Shown here piece after piece: positions 1 to 5,166 of a stretch of DNA of 5,166 nt. Position 1 is the stretch's first letter, and the number at the start of each line of letters is the position of its first letter. Made by a program: the position numbers and the translations under genes. The stretch is from assembly GCA_003649495.1 (NCBI GenBank), contig QMRZ01000112.1, positions 1 to 5,166 of the forward strand. The letters run 5' to 3'. The notes beneath the pieces are model-generated. The model was not told where the DNA came from, searched no databases, and saw only the letters and a list, made by a program, of their open reading frames with translations. This DNA is from Thermoprotei archaeon. GTDB lineage: Archaea; Thermoproteota; Thermoprotei; Thermofilales; Thermofilaceae.

Positions 1-518
1 ATGGTTATCAGCGCCCCCGCCTCGGTGAATAGTAGGTACTTGAGCGCTGCTCCCTCACTCCCCCTTCCCCCCCAGTACGCTATCAAAGCCCAGGAGGGTA
101 TGAGCGAGAGTTCGAAGAATAGGAAGAATGTTGTCAAGCTACCCGAGAGCATTGTCCCCTCCATTGCGGCGACGTAAATCAGGTATAGCGAGTAGAAGGC
201 AGCTGGGCTCTGCGACTTAGCCATGTAGGCCCCCGAGTACACGGCTATCGTAGCTCCAAGGGCAGCTGCTATCAGCGCGAATAGTAGGTTAAAGCCATCT
301 CCTTCAAACACGAAGAGCCCCTGTTGTGGAGCAACTGCGTAGTACTCCACAGGCATTCTCCCTCCCTCACTTACGGCGACCGCTGCCAGGCCTAGCAGCA
401 GCGCTGAGCATGCCAAGGCCCCACCAGCTACCACGCTGCCAGCCCTCCAGCTCCTAACAAACAGGGCCGCTACTGCTGCAGCCATGGGGATTGATATGGA
501 TGCGAGGAGCACGTACAT
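1..518 (-). CDS. nuoM: NuoM-like proton-translocating subunit of complex I, N-terminal part (cut by window edge)
   Basis: This is the 5' part of an antiporter-like membrane subunit: 172 codons are visible and the reading frame is still open at the left edge. The visible protein is very hydrophobic. Near residues 131-150 it has FFELSLIPSW followed by AYWGG, then ALKYLLFTEAGAL (158-170). This matches the NuoM TM5 signature (WELxLIPxY ... GG ... KxxLYTLAGS), with Glu136 as the expected TM5 proton-path Glu; the usual Trp before Glu is Phe. In complex I this subunit is one of three antiporter-like units in the membrane arm. The ATG at 518 lies 5 nt after the nuoL stop, and a GGTGAT Shine-Dalgarno motif at 528-523 includes that stop. 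The later diagnostic residues (TM7 Lys, TM12 Glu or Lys) lie outside the window, so NuoN or MrpD cannot be fully excluded. Family membership is confident; the exact letter is less so. Confidence 0.8.
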   Translation of the reverse strand, partial: MYVLLASISIPMAAAVAALFVRSWRAGSVVAGGALACSALLLGLAAVAVSEGGRMPVEYYAVAPQQGLFVFEGDGFNLLFALIAAALGATIAVYSGAYMAKSQSPAAFYSLYLIYVAAMEGTMLSGSLTTFFLFFELSLIPSWALIAYWGGRGSEGAALKYLLFTEAGALIT

Positions 519-522
519 GCCT

Positions 523-528
523 ATCACC
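523..528 (-). promoter_or_regulatory. Shine-Dalgarno site for the NuoM-like gene, containing the nuoL stop codon
   Basis: The motif GGTGAT on the minus strand matches the core of the archaeal SD consensus GGAGGTGAT. It sits 4 nt before the ATG at 518. Its TGA (526-524) is the nuoL stop codon, which suggests terminating ribosomes are handed to the next gene. It fixes the ATG at 518 as the start. Confidence 0.6.
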
Positions 529-2455
529 CGAATAGCGCTAGCAGGAGGAGCACCACGCCTCCCACAACCCAGAGCAGGACGTTCCAGTTAAGTACGCCGG
601 TATGTAGTCTCCTAACGGCGTCAGCTAGCTTTAATGACCCGACAGCTACACGCCATAGCGTGGACGTCATCCCAGCCTCTACCCTCAGCGCCCCCCTCCC
701 TAGCTTAAGCGTTGGGAGGGCAAATAGCTTGTAGTAGGCAGCGTTGATGTAAAGCCTGCGGAGCAGGAGCTCTCTTAAGCGCTCCAAGATCTTGAGCGAT
801 GGCGCTTCACGCCCCTTTACGTAGAGGAGGTAAGCTGGCGCTACGCCAGCTAGCAGCACGATGATGGACGCTGCTGTTACCTCCCAGCTCGGATCCCCAG
901 CCCCTCCAGAGAGTGATAGCGCGCTGCTGAGCTCGTGCTCCAGCCATGGCCCAGCCAGTCCCAGCGCTAAGCTCAGCACTGCCAACACGGCATATGGCGC
1001 CAGCATTACGGGGTCGGCCTCGTGGATTTCATGTGCCTCAGCCTTCTCCCTCACCACCTCACTCTCCTCCCCCAGGAAGGTGCGGCCCACCATCCTCACA
1101 GTGTAGAAGGCTGTTATACCGGCGGTTGCCAGAGCTACGCAGAAGGCGGCGGGATCGGCTCTCAGCACGACCGAAAGTACTAGGTCTTTACTCCAGAATC
1201 CCGAGAGAGGCGGCACTCCCATGAGGGATAGCGAGGCTAGCAGCACGGAGACTAGAGTTGCCCTCATGTACCTGCCTAAGCCCCCGTAGTGCTTGTAAAA
1301 CCTCGACCCGACAGCGTGTATGACCGCGCCAGCGGCGAGGAAGAGGGATGCTTTAAACACTGCGTGGCTGAGGAGGTGGAAGACCGCCGCGGCTACTGAC
1401 GCCGCGGGCTCAGCAGCTGTTGCGCCCAGGGCGGCCATCATGTAGCCTATCTGGCTCACAGTGGAGTAGGCTAGCGTCTTCTTGAGCTCAGTGGCCACAG
1501 CCGCCTGCAGCGAGGCTATAAGCGCCGTTATAACCCCTGTCCACATCACGTACTCGAAGAAGAGCGACGTATCCACGTAGCTGCTCCAGGCCAGCGCCAC
1601 GCCCGCTAGCCGTGCAGTTAAGTAGGCCCCCGCCTTGACCATGGTGGCAGCATGTATTAGCGCGCTAACGCTCGAGGGGCCAGCCATGGCATCTGGGAGC
1701 CACTCCATCAGCGGGAGCTGCGCGCTCTTGCCCACCGCGCCAGCGTAGATCAGCATTAACGCCGCCAACAACAGCTGTGGAGGAGCTGTGGGGGGTGCAG
1801 CTCGAAGCGCTGTTAACGAGACGGTGCCAGCCGTTAAGCTCAGCAGCAGTATCCCAGCAATCATGAGGGTGTCGCCAAACCTAGTGACGAGGAAGGCCTT
1901 AAGTCCACAGTGCGAGGGTGGATAGGCCTCGGGCGGCTCGCCGACCCAGCACCTCAGGTAATCCTCCTCCCTATCCTGGTACCAGTACCCTATTAGCGCG
2001 TAGCTACACAGCCCTACCCCCTCCCACCCAACCAGCATCTGGACGAGATTCTCCGAGAGCACTAGGAGCTCCATGTTCCCCACGAATAGCTGCATGAAGA
2101 ACCAATACCTAGTAAGGCCAGGGTCTCCCCTCATGTAGCTCAGGGAGTATATGAACACTAGAGTCGAGATCCAGGCGACCATGTTGGCCAATATTACGCT
2201 GAGGGGGTCGAGCAGGATGCCAAAGCTTATCTTGCCTAAGCCTGGGAGCCCTACCCACTCATGCTTGTAGACTGTAGGTAGCTCGCCCCTGATGAGAGGG
2301 GCCAGGAGCATGGAGGCGGAGAGAGCTGAAGCTAGGCATGCCGCTACTGCTGCAGAGTCCCTGACCTTGCCGCTGATACGTGCGAGCAGGGGGGTCAGCA
2401 GCGCCCCAGCTACTGGCGCACCCCAGGCTAGGTTCGCGAACACCTCCACGCTCAT
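524..2455 (-). CDS. nuoL: NuoL, proton-translocating antiporter-like subunit of complex I
   Basis: The protein has 643 residues (E. coli NuoL has 613) and many membrane segments. It is the distal pumping subunit of the complex I membrane arm. All expected motifs are present: GWEGVGLCSYALIG with Glu145 (TM5), VGKSAQLPL with Lys243 (TM7), WLPDAMAGPSSVSALIHAATMVKAG (252-276) with His268 and Lys274, LAYSTVSQIGYM (328-339), HLLSHAVFKASLFL with His360, His364 and Lys368, and GVPPLSGFWSKD with Lys423 (TM12). The C-terminal half carries the charged stretch and final hydrophobic helix (624-641) typical of NuoL's long lateral helix. An extra polar segment (about 159-183, ending PPSHCG) sits between TM5 and the KAFLVTRFGD motif. 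The frame is open to an ATG at 2566, but the ATG at 2455 is chosen: it overlaps the preceding stop as ATGA, follows a GGTGG motif, and the upstream extension is not hydrophobic and has no counterpart in the family. Confidence 0.95.
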   Translation of the reverse strand: MSVEVFANLAWGAPVAGALLTPLLARISGKVRDSAAVAACLASALSASMLLAPLIRGELPTVYKHEWVGLPGLGKISFGILLDPLSVILANMVAWISTLVFIYSLSYMRGDPGLTRYWFFMQLFVGNMELLVLSENLVQMLVGWEGVGLCSYALIGYWYQDREEDYLRCWVGEPPEAYPPSHCGLKAFLVTRFGDTLMIAGILLLSLTAGTVSLTALRAAPPTAPPQLLLAALMLIYAGAVGKSAQLPLMEWLPDAMAGPSSVSALIHAATMVKAGAYLTARLAGVALAWSSYVDTSLFFEYVMWTGVITALIASLQAAVATELKKTLAYSTVSQIGYMMAALGATAAEPAASVAAAVFHLLSHAVFKASLFLAAGAVIHAVGSRFYKHYGGLGRYMRATLVSVLLASLSLMGVPPLSGFWSKDLVLSVVLRADPAAFCVALATAGITAFYTVRMVGRTFLGEESEVVREKAEAHEIHEADPVMLAPYAVLAVLSLALGLAGPWLEHELSSALSLSGGAGDPSWEVTAASIIVLLAGVAPAYLLYVKGREAPSLKILERLRELLLRRLYINAAYYKLFALPTLKLGRGALRVEAGMTSTLWRVAVGSLKLADAVRRLHTGVLNWNVLLWVVGGVVLLLLALFG

Positions 2456-3933
2456 CCCACCACCCCCATCAGAGCTGATGCGCCTGTATACACGTGTACA
2501 AGCACATGTGACAGGAGGAGCGTCAGGATTAGACACGCCGCCGCCAGCGCAAGCTCGGGCCCCCACATCAGCGGCGATACCTCACCTGCTCCGGTAGCTC
2601 TACGCCTGAATAGCCTCATCAATAAGTAAATGTAGTAGCCCGCGGCTAGAACCGCGTTAGCTATAAAGACGATTAGGGCCATCGTGATGAGCGGGTCCCA
2701 CAGCAACCCAGCCAGTCCGTAGGCTATGAGGAGCTTACTCCAGAAGCCAGCTAGAGGGGGTATCCCCGCTAGGTTCAGCAGGCCTATGGCCGACGATATC
2801 CCGGTGATACGCATGCTCCTCCCACAGCCCTCCAAGTCCGGGATAGCCCTACTCTTAATCACGTGGATGGCACTTCCCGTGCAGAGGAAGAGCAGCCCCT
2901 TGCCTAAAGCGTGATTTATCACGTGTAGCATGGCGCCAGCTACTCCGGCTAACGCGAACTGAGTCAGGCCGAGGAGGTGGGCTCTGTACCCGGCGCCCAT
3001 GCCGACCATTATGTAACCGATGTTGGCCACCGAGGAGTACGCCAAGAACCTCTTAACGTCGAGCTGCCTTAGCGCCGCCAGGTTTCCCACAGTACACGTG
3101 AGCAGCCCTACGTACATGAGTAAGTAACCTATGCCGCTGGTTGGAGGAAGGATGTAGAGTAGGGCGCGGGCAATTGCGTAGACTCCAGCCTTTATCACCA
3201 CTCCCGATAGCATGGCGCTTATAGAGCTGGGCGCCGCTGGGTGAGCATCTGGGAGCCACGTGTGAAATGGCGCTATGGCCGCTGTAACGCCAAAGCCGAA
3301 TAGCAGCAGCCCTGCAAGGAGCCTCACGACCCCCTCATCGCCCAGTGTGGCGAAGATGGAGCGTAGCTCATCGAAGTTCGTAGTCCCAGCCACGCCGTAG
3401 ATCACCGAGATCGCATAGAGAGCTACCAGCGCGCCCAGCGTGCTCATAACCAGGTACTTAAGCCCAGCCTCAACAGGCTCCCAGTGCCACCACCTGAACG
3501 CTACCAGCGCGTAGGCCGTGACTGACATGAGCTCCCAGAAGCAGTAGAGGGTGAAGAGGTCATTCGATAGCGCCACGCCAACCATGCCAGCCACCATTAG
3601 CAGGAGGAGCAGGTAGTAAGCTCCCAGACCCTCCTCACCCTCCATGTACTTCAGGGAGTATATCGCGACTAGCAGGCCCAGGGAGGTGAATAGCAAGCTG
3701 AAAATCCTCGAGGCCTCGTCCACCCTCAGCTCAGCTACAGGGATGCCCGTGGCGGGGAAGGGCCTGTACCTGCCTGATGGCAGAGACGACGACATCAGCA
3801 GCGCCGTCGTTAGTGCTGCCACAGTCACGTATCCAGCAGCTCTAGCAGCTCCCAGCCTCCTCCCAAGCCTATCGGCGACTATTATTGTCAGGCTCGACCC
3901 AAAGAGGAGGGCTAGCACGTCCTGAGGCCCCAT
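2452..3933 (-). CDS. NuoN/NuoM/MrpD-family antiporter-like subunit of complex I
   Basis: This 493-residue polytopic membrane protein is one of the three antiporter-like ion-pumping subunits. Visible family motifs are CFWELMSVTAYALVAF with Glu134 (TM5), EAGLKYLVMSTLGA (155-168), APFHTWLPDAHPAAPSSISA (221-240), Lys248 in the next helix, KRFLAYSSVANIGYIMVG (294-311), HVINHALGKGLLFL with His337, His341 and Lys345, and AGIPPLAGFWSK with Lys400 (TM12). Lys at the TM12 position resembles NuoN, NuoL or MrpD more than NuoM, which has Glu there; the HTWLPDAH motif is more like NuoM or MrpD. The letter is therefore left open; by elimination NuoN is most likely. Oddly, the TM7 position that is Lys in these families is Thr217 (codon ACA). 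The gene starts 1 nt after the nuoK stop behind a strong GAGGTGG motif and overlaps nuoL by 4 nt (ATGA). Confidence 0.9.
   Translation of the reverse strand: MGPQDVLALLFGSSLTIIVADRLGRRLGAARAAGYVTVAALTTALLMSSSLPSGRYRPFPATGIPVAELRVDEASRIFSLLFTSLGLLVAIYSLKYMEGEEGLGAYYLLLLLMVAGMVGVALSNDLFTLYCFWELMSVTAYALVAFRWWHWEPVEAGLKYLVMSTLGALVALYAISVIYGVAGTTNFDELRSIFATLGDEGVVRLLAGLLLFGFGVTAAIAPFHTWLPDAHPAAPSSISAMLSGVVIKAGVYAIARALLYILPPTSGIGYLLMYVGLLTCTVGNLAALRQLDVKRFLAYSSVANIGYIMVGMGAGYRAHLLGLTQFALAGVAGAMLHVINHALGKGLLFLCTGSAIHVIKSRAIPDLEGCGRSMRITGISSAIGLLNLAGIPPLAGFWSKLLIAYGLAGLLWDPLITMALIVFIANAVLAAGYYIYLLMRLFRRRATGAGEVSPLMWGPELALAAACLILTLLLSHVLVHVYTGASALMGVVG
2458..2467 (-). promoter_or_regulatory. Shine-Dalgarno-like site that decides the nuoL start
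   Basis: A G-rich stretch, GGGGGTGGTG, directly precedes the ATG at 2455 within the last codons of the upstream gene. The GGTG cores pair with the archaeal 16S tail. With the ATGA stop/start overlap it argues for initiation at 2455 instead of at the ATG 111 nt further upstream. Confidence 0.45.
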
Positions 3934-3934
3934 T

Positions 3935-4243
3935 CTACCACCTCAACCTACTCATCTTAGACGAGTCAAGTGTGCCATAATGGCGGTACGCCTGGACTAT
4001 GAGCGCCAGCGCAAGCGCTGCCACAGCTGCTCCTATTGCCATGGATACTGCCGCGTACATGGAGGCTAGGGGATCCAGCACGCCGCCTCTGAGCCCCATC
4101 GCTATAAAGTTCAGGTTGACGGCGGTAGTCATTATCTCTATCCCCATGACTACTTTTATCAAGTTCCTCTTCGAGGCCACACAGTACGCGCCTACTGCTA
4201 TCAGCGCGGCGGCAGCCACCGAGTACGCGTTTAGCAGGCTCAT
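3935..4243 (-). CDS. nuoK: NuoK, small membrane subunit of complex I
   Basis: The protein has 102 residues, the usual NuoK length (about 100), and three predicted membrane helices. The second helix has MGIEIMTTAVNLNFIAMG; Glu36 is the conserved intramembrane Glu at the same number as in E. coli NuoK. The C-terminal QAYRHYGTL (84-92) matches the Q/AxYRR ending of the family. NuoK belongs to the lateral charge pathway between the quinone site and the pumping subunits. Oddly, the second conserved Glu (E. coli Glu72) is missing: helix 3 (about 60-83) has no acidic residue, with Ala72 or Val74 at that place depending on alignment. The DPL-to-YRHY stretch looks somewhat like MrpC. The ATG at 4243 is preferred over an in-frame upstream start at 4327 because it overlaps the preceding stop as ATGA, follows AGGAGGGTGG, and removes a 28-residue non-hydrophobic extension that would lie inside the neighbouring gene. 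Confidence 0.92.
   Translation of the reverse strand: MSLLNAYSVAAAALIAVGAYCVASKRNLIKVVMGIEIMTTAVNLNFIAMGLRGGVLDPLASMYAAVSMAIGAAVAALALALIVQAYRHYGTLDSSKMSRLRW
3938..3944 (-). promoter_or_regulatory. Shine-Dalgarno site for the 493-aa antiporter-like subunit
   Basis: GAGGTGG, a close match to the archaeal consensus GGAGGTGAT, lies in the last codons of nuoK and is followed after TAGA by the ATG at 3933. The TAG in the spacer is the nuoK stop. Confidence 0.6.
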
Positions 4244-4470
4244 GCACCCCCCACCCTCCTCAGCGTGTGTGCCACGGCTGCAGCCGTAGCTAATAGCACC
4301 AGGGCCTGGGCTAGGATGTCCGCCCACCTATCGGCCCACAGGTGAGAGGGCGCTACGGGGCTCCTGATGCTCCACACCGGCTTAATGCGTTCCTCCACGC
4401 TACATATCAGCACTGCAGCGAGCATCAAGCTCGCTGCTGCAATCCCAGCTAAGACCCTCCTACTCTCCAC
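4240..4470 (-). CDS. nuoJ: C-terminal half of split NuoJ (TM4-TM5)
   Basis: This short membrane protein has 76 residues from the GTG at 4470. It has two hydrophobic helices, RVLAGIAAASLMLAAVLI near the N-terminus and ILAQALVLLATAAAVAHTL near the C-terminus, separated by a polar loop (EERIKP ... APSHLWADRWAD). NuoJ normally has five helices in one chain; the upstream gene supplies helices 1-3 and this one helices 4-5, directly before nuoK, as in the canonical H-I-J-K order. Identity rests on position and topology, since little sequence signature is left in this half. The GTG at 4470 is chosen because GGTGAG (4480-4475) precedes it at a good distance; another in-frame GTG at 4479 has no such motif. 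The gene overlaps the first half by 11 nt in a different frame and overlaps nuoK by 4 nt. A frameshifted single nuoJ is an alternative. Confidence 0.7.
   Translation of the reverse strand: MESRRVLAGIAAASLMLAAVLICSVEERIKPVWSIRSPVAPSHLWADRWADILAQALVLLATAAAVAHTLRRVGGA
4251..4260 (-). promoter_or_regulatory. Shine-Dalgarno site that decides the nuoK start
   Basis: AGGAGGGTGG followed by GGGGTGC immediately precedes the ATG at 4243. The purine-rich match supports this start over the longer frame. It lies in the last codons (RRVGGA) of the upstream gene. Confidence 0.5.
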
Positions 4471-4693
4471 GCTCCTCACCCGCGTGCAGCGCTGCTAGCA
4501 TGAGTATTGAGACAGCGCCCGCGTAAATTGCGAGCTGGAAGACGGCTAACAGGCGTGCCCCAGCCACGTAGAAGGCCGCTGCCACTAGTATGCTCATTAC
4601 AGCGAAGGCCAGGATGGCGTGTGGGAGCTTCTTAAACTCGACAGCCGCGATGGCTGCAGCGACCGCGGCCATCAGCACAGCTATGTCCAACAC
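4460..4693 (-). CDS. nuoJ: N-terminal half of split NuoJ (TM1-TM3)
   Basis: This protein has 77 residues with three hydrophobic helices (about 3-19, 24-44 and 48-70). Helix 3 carries LLAVFQLAIYAGAVSILM (48-65), whose AxxQxxxYAGAV pattern is the hallmark of NuoJ TM3, the helix with the mobile pi-bulge linked to coupling in complex I. KKLPHAILAF (21-30) matches the family's NPVHSAL segment. The chain stops after HAGEERGE, at the loop that precedes TM4 in full-length NuoJ (usually about 160-180 residues). From general knowledge, a two-gene NuoJ also occurs in methanogen F420H2 dehydrogenase (fpoJ). The GTG at 4693 is chosen as the start; it lies 4 nt after the nuoI stop and follows GAGGTGA (4704-4698), which contains that stop. 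The next possible starts (TTG at 4690, ATG at 4672) are less likely, the latter because it would remove part of helix 1. Confidence 0.88.
   Translation of the reverse strand: MLDIAVLMAAVAAAIAAVEFKKLPHAILAFAVMSILVAAAFYVAGARLLAVFQLAIYAGAVSILMLAALHAGEERGE
4475..4480 (-). promoter_or_regulatory. Shine-Dalgarno site for the second nuoJ gene
   Basis: GGTGAG lies inside the end of the first nuoJ gene, 4 nt before the GTG at 4470. It supports independent translation of the second half and selects 4470 over 4479 as the start. Confidence 0.45.
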
Positions 4694-4697
4694 GTTC

Positions 4698-4704
4698 TCA
4701 CCTC
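4698..4704 (-). promoter_or_regulatory. Shine-Dalgarno site for the first nuoJ gene, containing the nuoI stop codon
   Basis: GAGGTGA is a seven-base match to the consensus GGAGGTGAT. Its last three bases are the nuoI stop TGA, and GTG follows after 4 nt (GAAC). This is the second junction in the window where a stop codon doubles as part of the ribosome binding site. Confidence 0.6.
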
Positions 4705-5027
4705 ACCACCAAGTCCTCCTTCCTCAGAGCGACGTTCTCGTACTCTCTAGTGGGCTTAATCGCCTTAACTGGACATACATCCACGCACAGGTAGCAGTAT
4801 ATGCACCTGTATATGTGGAACACGGGCCTGAACCCTTTGTCATCCTTCACTATCTCTATGGCCGAGGCCGGGCACACCCTCCAGCAGAGCCTGCAGCCAA
4901 TGCACTTGCTCCTATCGAAGCTCAGCTTGCCCCTGAGGCTCTCGGGAGGCTCTCTGCGCTCCTCAGGGTACATTACTGTCGCCCTCCTCCTGAACAGGTT
5001 CCCCAACACGTCCGGGATCAGGCTCAC
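4698..5027 (-). CDS. nuoI: NuoI, 2[4Fe-4S] ferredoxin-like subunit of complex I
   Basis: This 109-residue protein carries two classical [4Fe-4S] motifs: CIGCRLCWRVCP (Cys42, 45, 48, 52) and CIYCYLCVDVCP (Cys75, 78, 81, 85). The stretch FRRRATVMYPEE ... RGKL (12-35) is the NuoI N-terminal signature (RRxxTxxYPE...RG), and PTREYE (92-97) matches the conserved end of the second cluster domain. In complex I the two clusters (N6a and N6b) carry electrons to the last cluster in NuoB, next to the quinone site formed with NuoH and NuoD. It is short compared with bacterial NuoI (about 160-180), with trimmed N- and C-terminal regions, but no cluster ligand is missing. The start is GTG at 5027, 1 nt after the nuoH stop, with an exact GGTGAT motif (5038-5033) 5 nt upstream; an in-frame TGA at 5036 rules out any longer form. 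Confidence 0.95.
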   Translation of the reverse strand: MSLIPDVLGNLFRRRATVMYPEERREPPESLRGKLSFDRSKCIGCRLCWRVCPASAIEIVKDDKGFRPVFHIYRCIYCYLCVDVCPVKAIKPTREYENVALRKEDLVVR

Positions 5028-5028
5028 A

Positions 5029-5166
5029 TCACATCACCCACACCACCGCCAGTAAGTATGCAAGGGATGCGGGAATCAGGTAGCGCCAGCAGAAGGCTAT
5101 GAACTGGTCAACCCGAATCCTGGCGAAGGAGGCCCTAAGCACCGAGAGGAGGGCTAACACGAACGC
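5029..5166 (-). CDS. nuoH: NuoH, quinone-site membrane subunit of complex I, C-terminal end (cut by window edge)
   Basis: Only the last 45 codons and the TGA stop are in the window; the frame is open at the right edge. The peptide has a hydrophobic start (AFVLALLSVL), then RASFARIRVDQFIAFCWRYLIPASLAYLL, then VVWVM. This matches the NuoH C-terminus (RxTLPRxRYDQLMxLGWKxLLPLALxNL), including the conserved Arg-x-Asp-Gln and Trp-Lys/Arg-x-Leu-x-Pro pattern; Asp-Gln is at visible residues 20-21. NuoH anchors the peripheral arm and forms the quinone-binding cavity with NuoB and NuoD. It is followed after 1 nt by nuoI, the standard H-I order. Recognition rests on a short tail, but the motif and position agree. 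Confidence 0.88.
   Translation of the reverse strand, partial: AFVLALLSVLRASFARIRVDQFIAFCWRYLIPASLAYLLAVVWVM
5033..5038 (-). promoter_or_regulatory. Shine-Dalgarno site for nuoI
   Basis: GGTGAT, an exact match to the consensus core, lies in the last codons of nuoH and is 5 nt upstream of the GTG at 5027. It supports the GTG start. Confidence 0.55.

Noticed and set aside
59..77. C-rich tract (G runs on the coding strand) as a possible frameshift site in the NuoM-like gene
   Set aside because: The frame continues normally across it through YWGGRGSEG and then the expected ALKYLL motif, so no frameshift is indicated.
861..1224. Two overlapping plus-strand open frames opposite nuoL
   Set aside because: They are antisense to conserved nuoL sequence, rich in Pro, Ser and Arg, and show no domain or ribosome binding site support.
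2456..2566. 37-residue N-terminal extension of NuoL from an upstream ATG
   Set aside because: It overlaps the end of the preceding gene by over 100 nt, is Gly/Ala/Cys/Arg-rich and not membrane-like, and the ATGA start at 2455 gives a normal NuoL N-terminus.
3053..3259. Minus-strand frames in another phase inside the 493-aa gene, and a similar one (3966-4247) inside nuoK
   Set aside because: Both are out-of-frame shadows of genes with clear motifs; their Arg/Gly/Ser-rich translations resemble no family I know.
4007..4020. Perfect inverted repeat CAGCGC-AA-GCGCTG as a possible hairpin
   Set aside because: The loop is only 2 nt, it lies within the nuoK coding region of Ala/Leu codons, and no T-rich tract follows, so it is most likely chance.
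4244..4327. 28-residue N-terminal extension of NuoK
   Set aside because: It would overlap the second nuoJ gene by nearly 90 nt, and the 102-residue form places Glu36 at the standard family number with an SD motif before it.
4590..5102. Long open frame on the plus strand (170 codons) opposite nuoI and nuoJ
   Set aside because: It lies entirely antisense to genes with clear family motifs; its translation is a low-complexity mix without recognisable domain, and GC-rich coding DNA often leaves such antisense frames open.

Overview
The window looks like one continuous stretch of an archaeal respiratory complex I-like operon. Every gene is on the minus strand, so transcription runs from high to low coordinates. 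In transcription order it holds the 3' end of nuoH, then nuoI, a nuoJ split into two genes (N-terminal and C-terminal halves), nuoK, a 493-residue NuoN/NuoM/MrpD-family antiporter-like subunit, nuoL, and the 5' part of a NuoM-like third antiporter subunit that runs off the left edge. No RNA gene, mobile element, CRISPR array, promoter or terminator is visible. Nearly every base is coding: gaps between genes are at most 5 nt, and three junctions overlap.

Organism: probably a thermophilic Thermoproteota (Crenarchaeota) archaeon. This is inferred, not proven. The reasons are heavy AGG arginine and ATA isoleucine use in a fairly GC-rich sequence, GGTGA/GAGGTG-type Shine-Dalgarno motifs matching the archaeal 16S tail at every internal gene start, ATGA overlaps, frequent GTG starts, a very short NuoI, and a split NuoJ (also known, from memory, in methanogen Fpo).

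How the parts work together: NuoH and the two-cluster ferredoxin NuoI are the end of the quinone/electron-wire part of the machine. NuoJ and NuoK are the small subunits carrying the lateral charge relay (the E-channel region). The three large subunits (493-aa protein, NuoL, NuoM-like) are the ion-pumping arm. NuoA-D would be expected upstream, beyond the right edge. No NADH-oxidising NuoEFG is seen, so the electron donor (ferredoxin, F420H2 or other) cannot be told from this window.

No exotic new system is present. The points most worth a second look are at the residue level: the 493-aa antiporter-like subunit has Thr where the nearly universal TM7 pumping Lys should be, and NuoK keeps Glu36 but has lost the second intramembrane Glu. 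Also notable are the split NuoJ, the unusual order K-(N/MrpD-like)-L-M, and an extra loop in NuoL.
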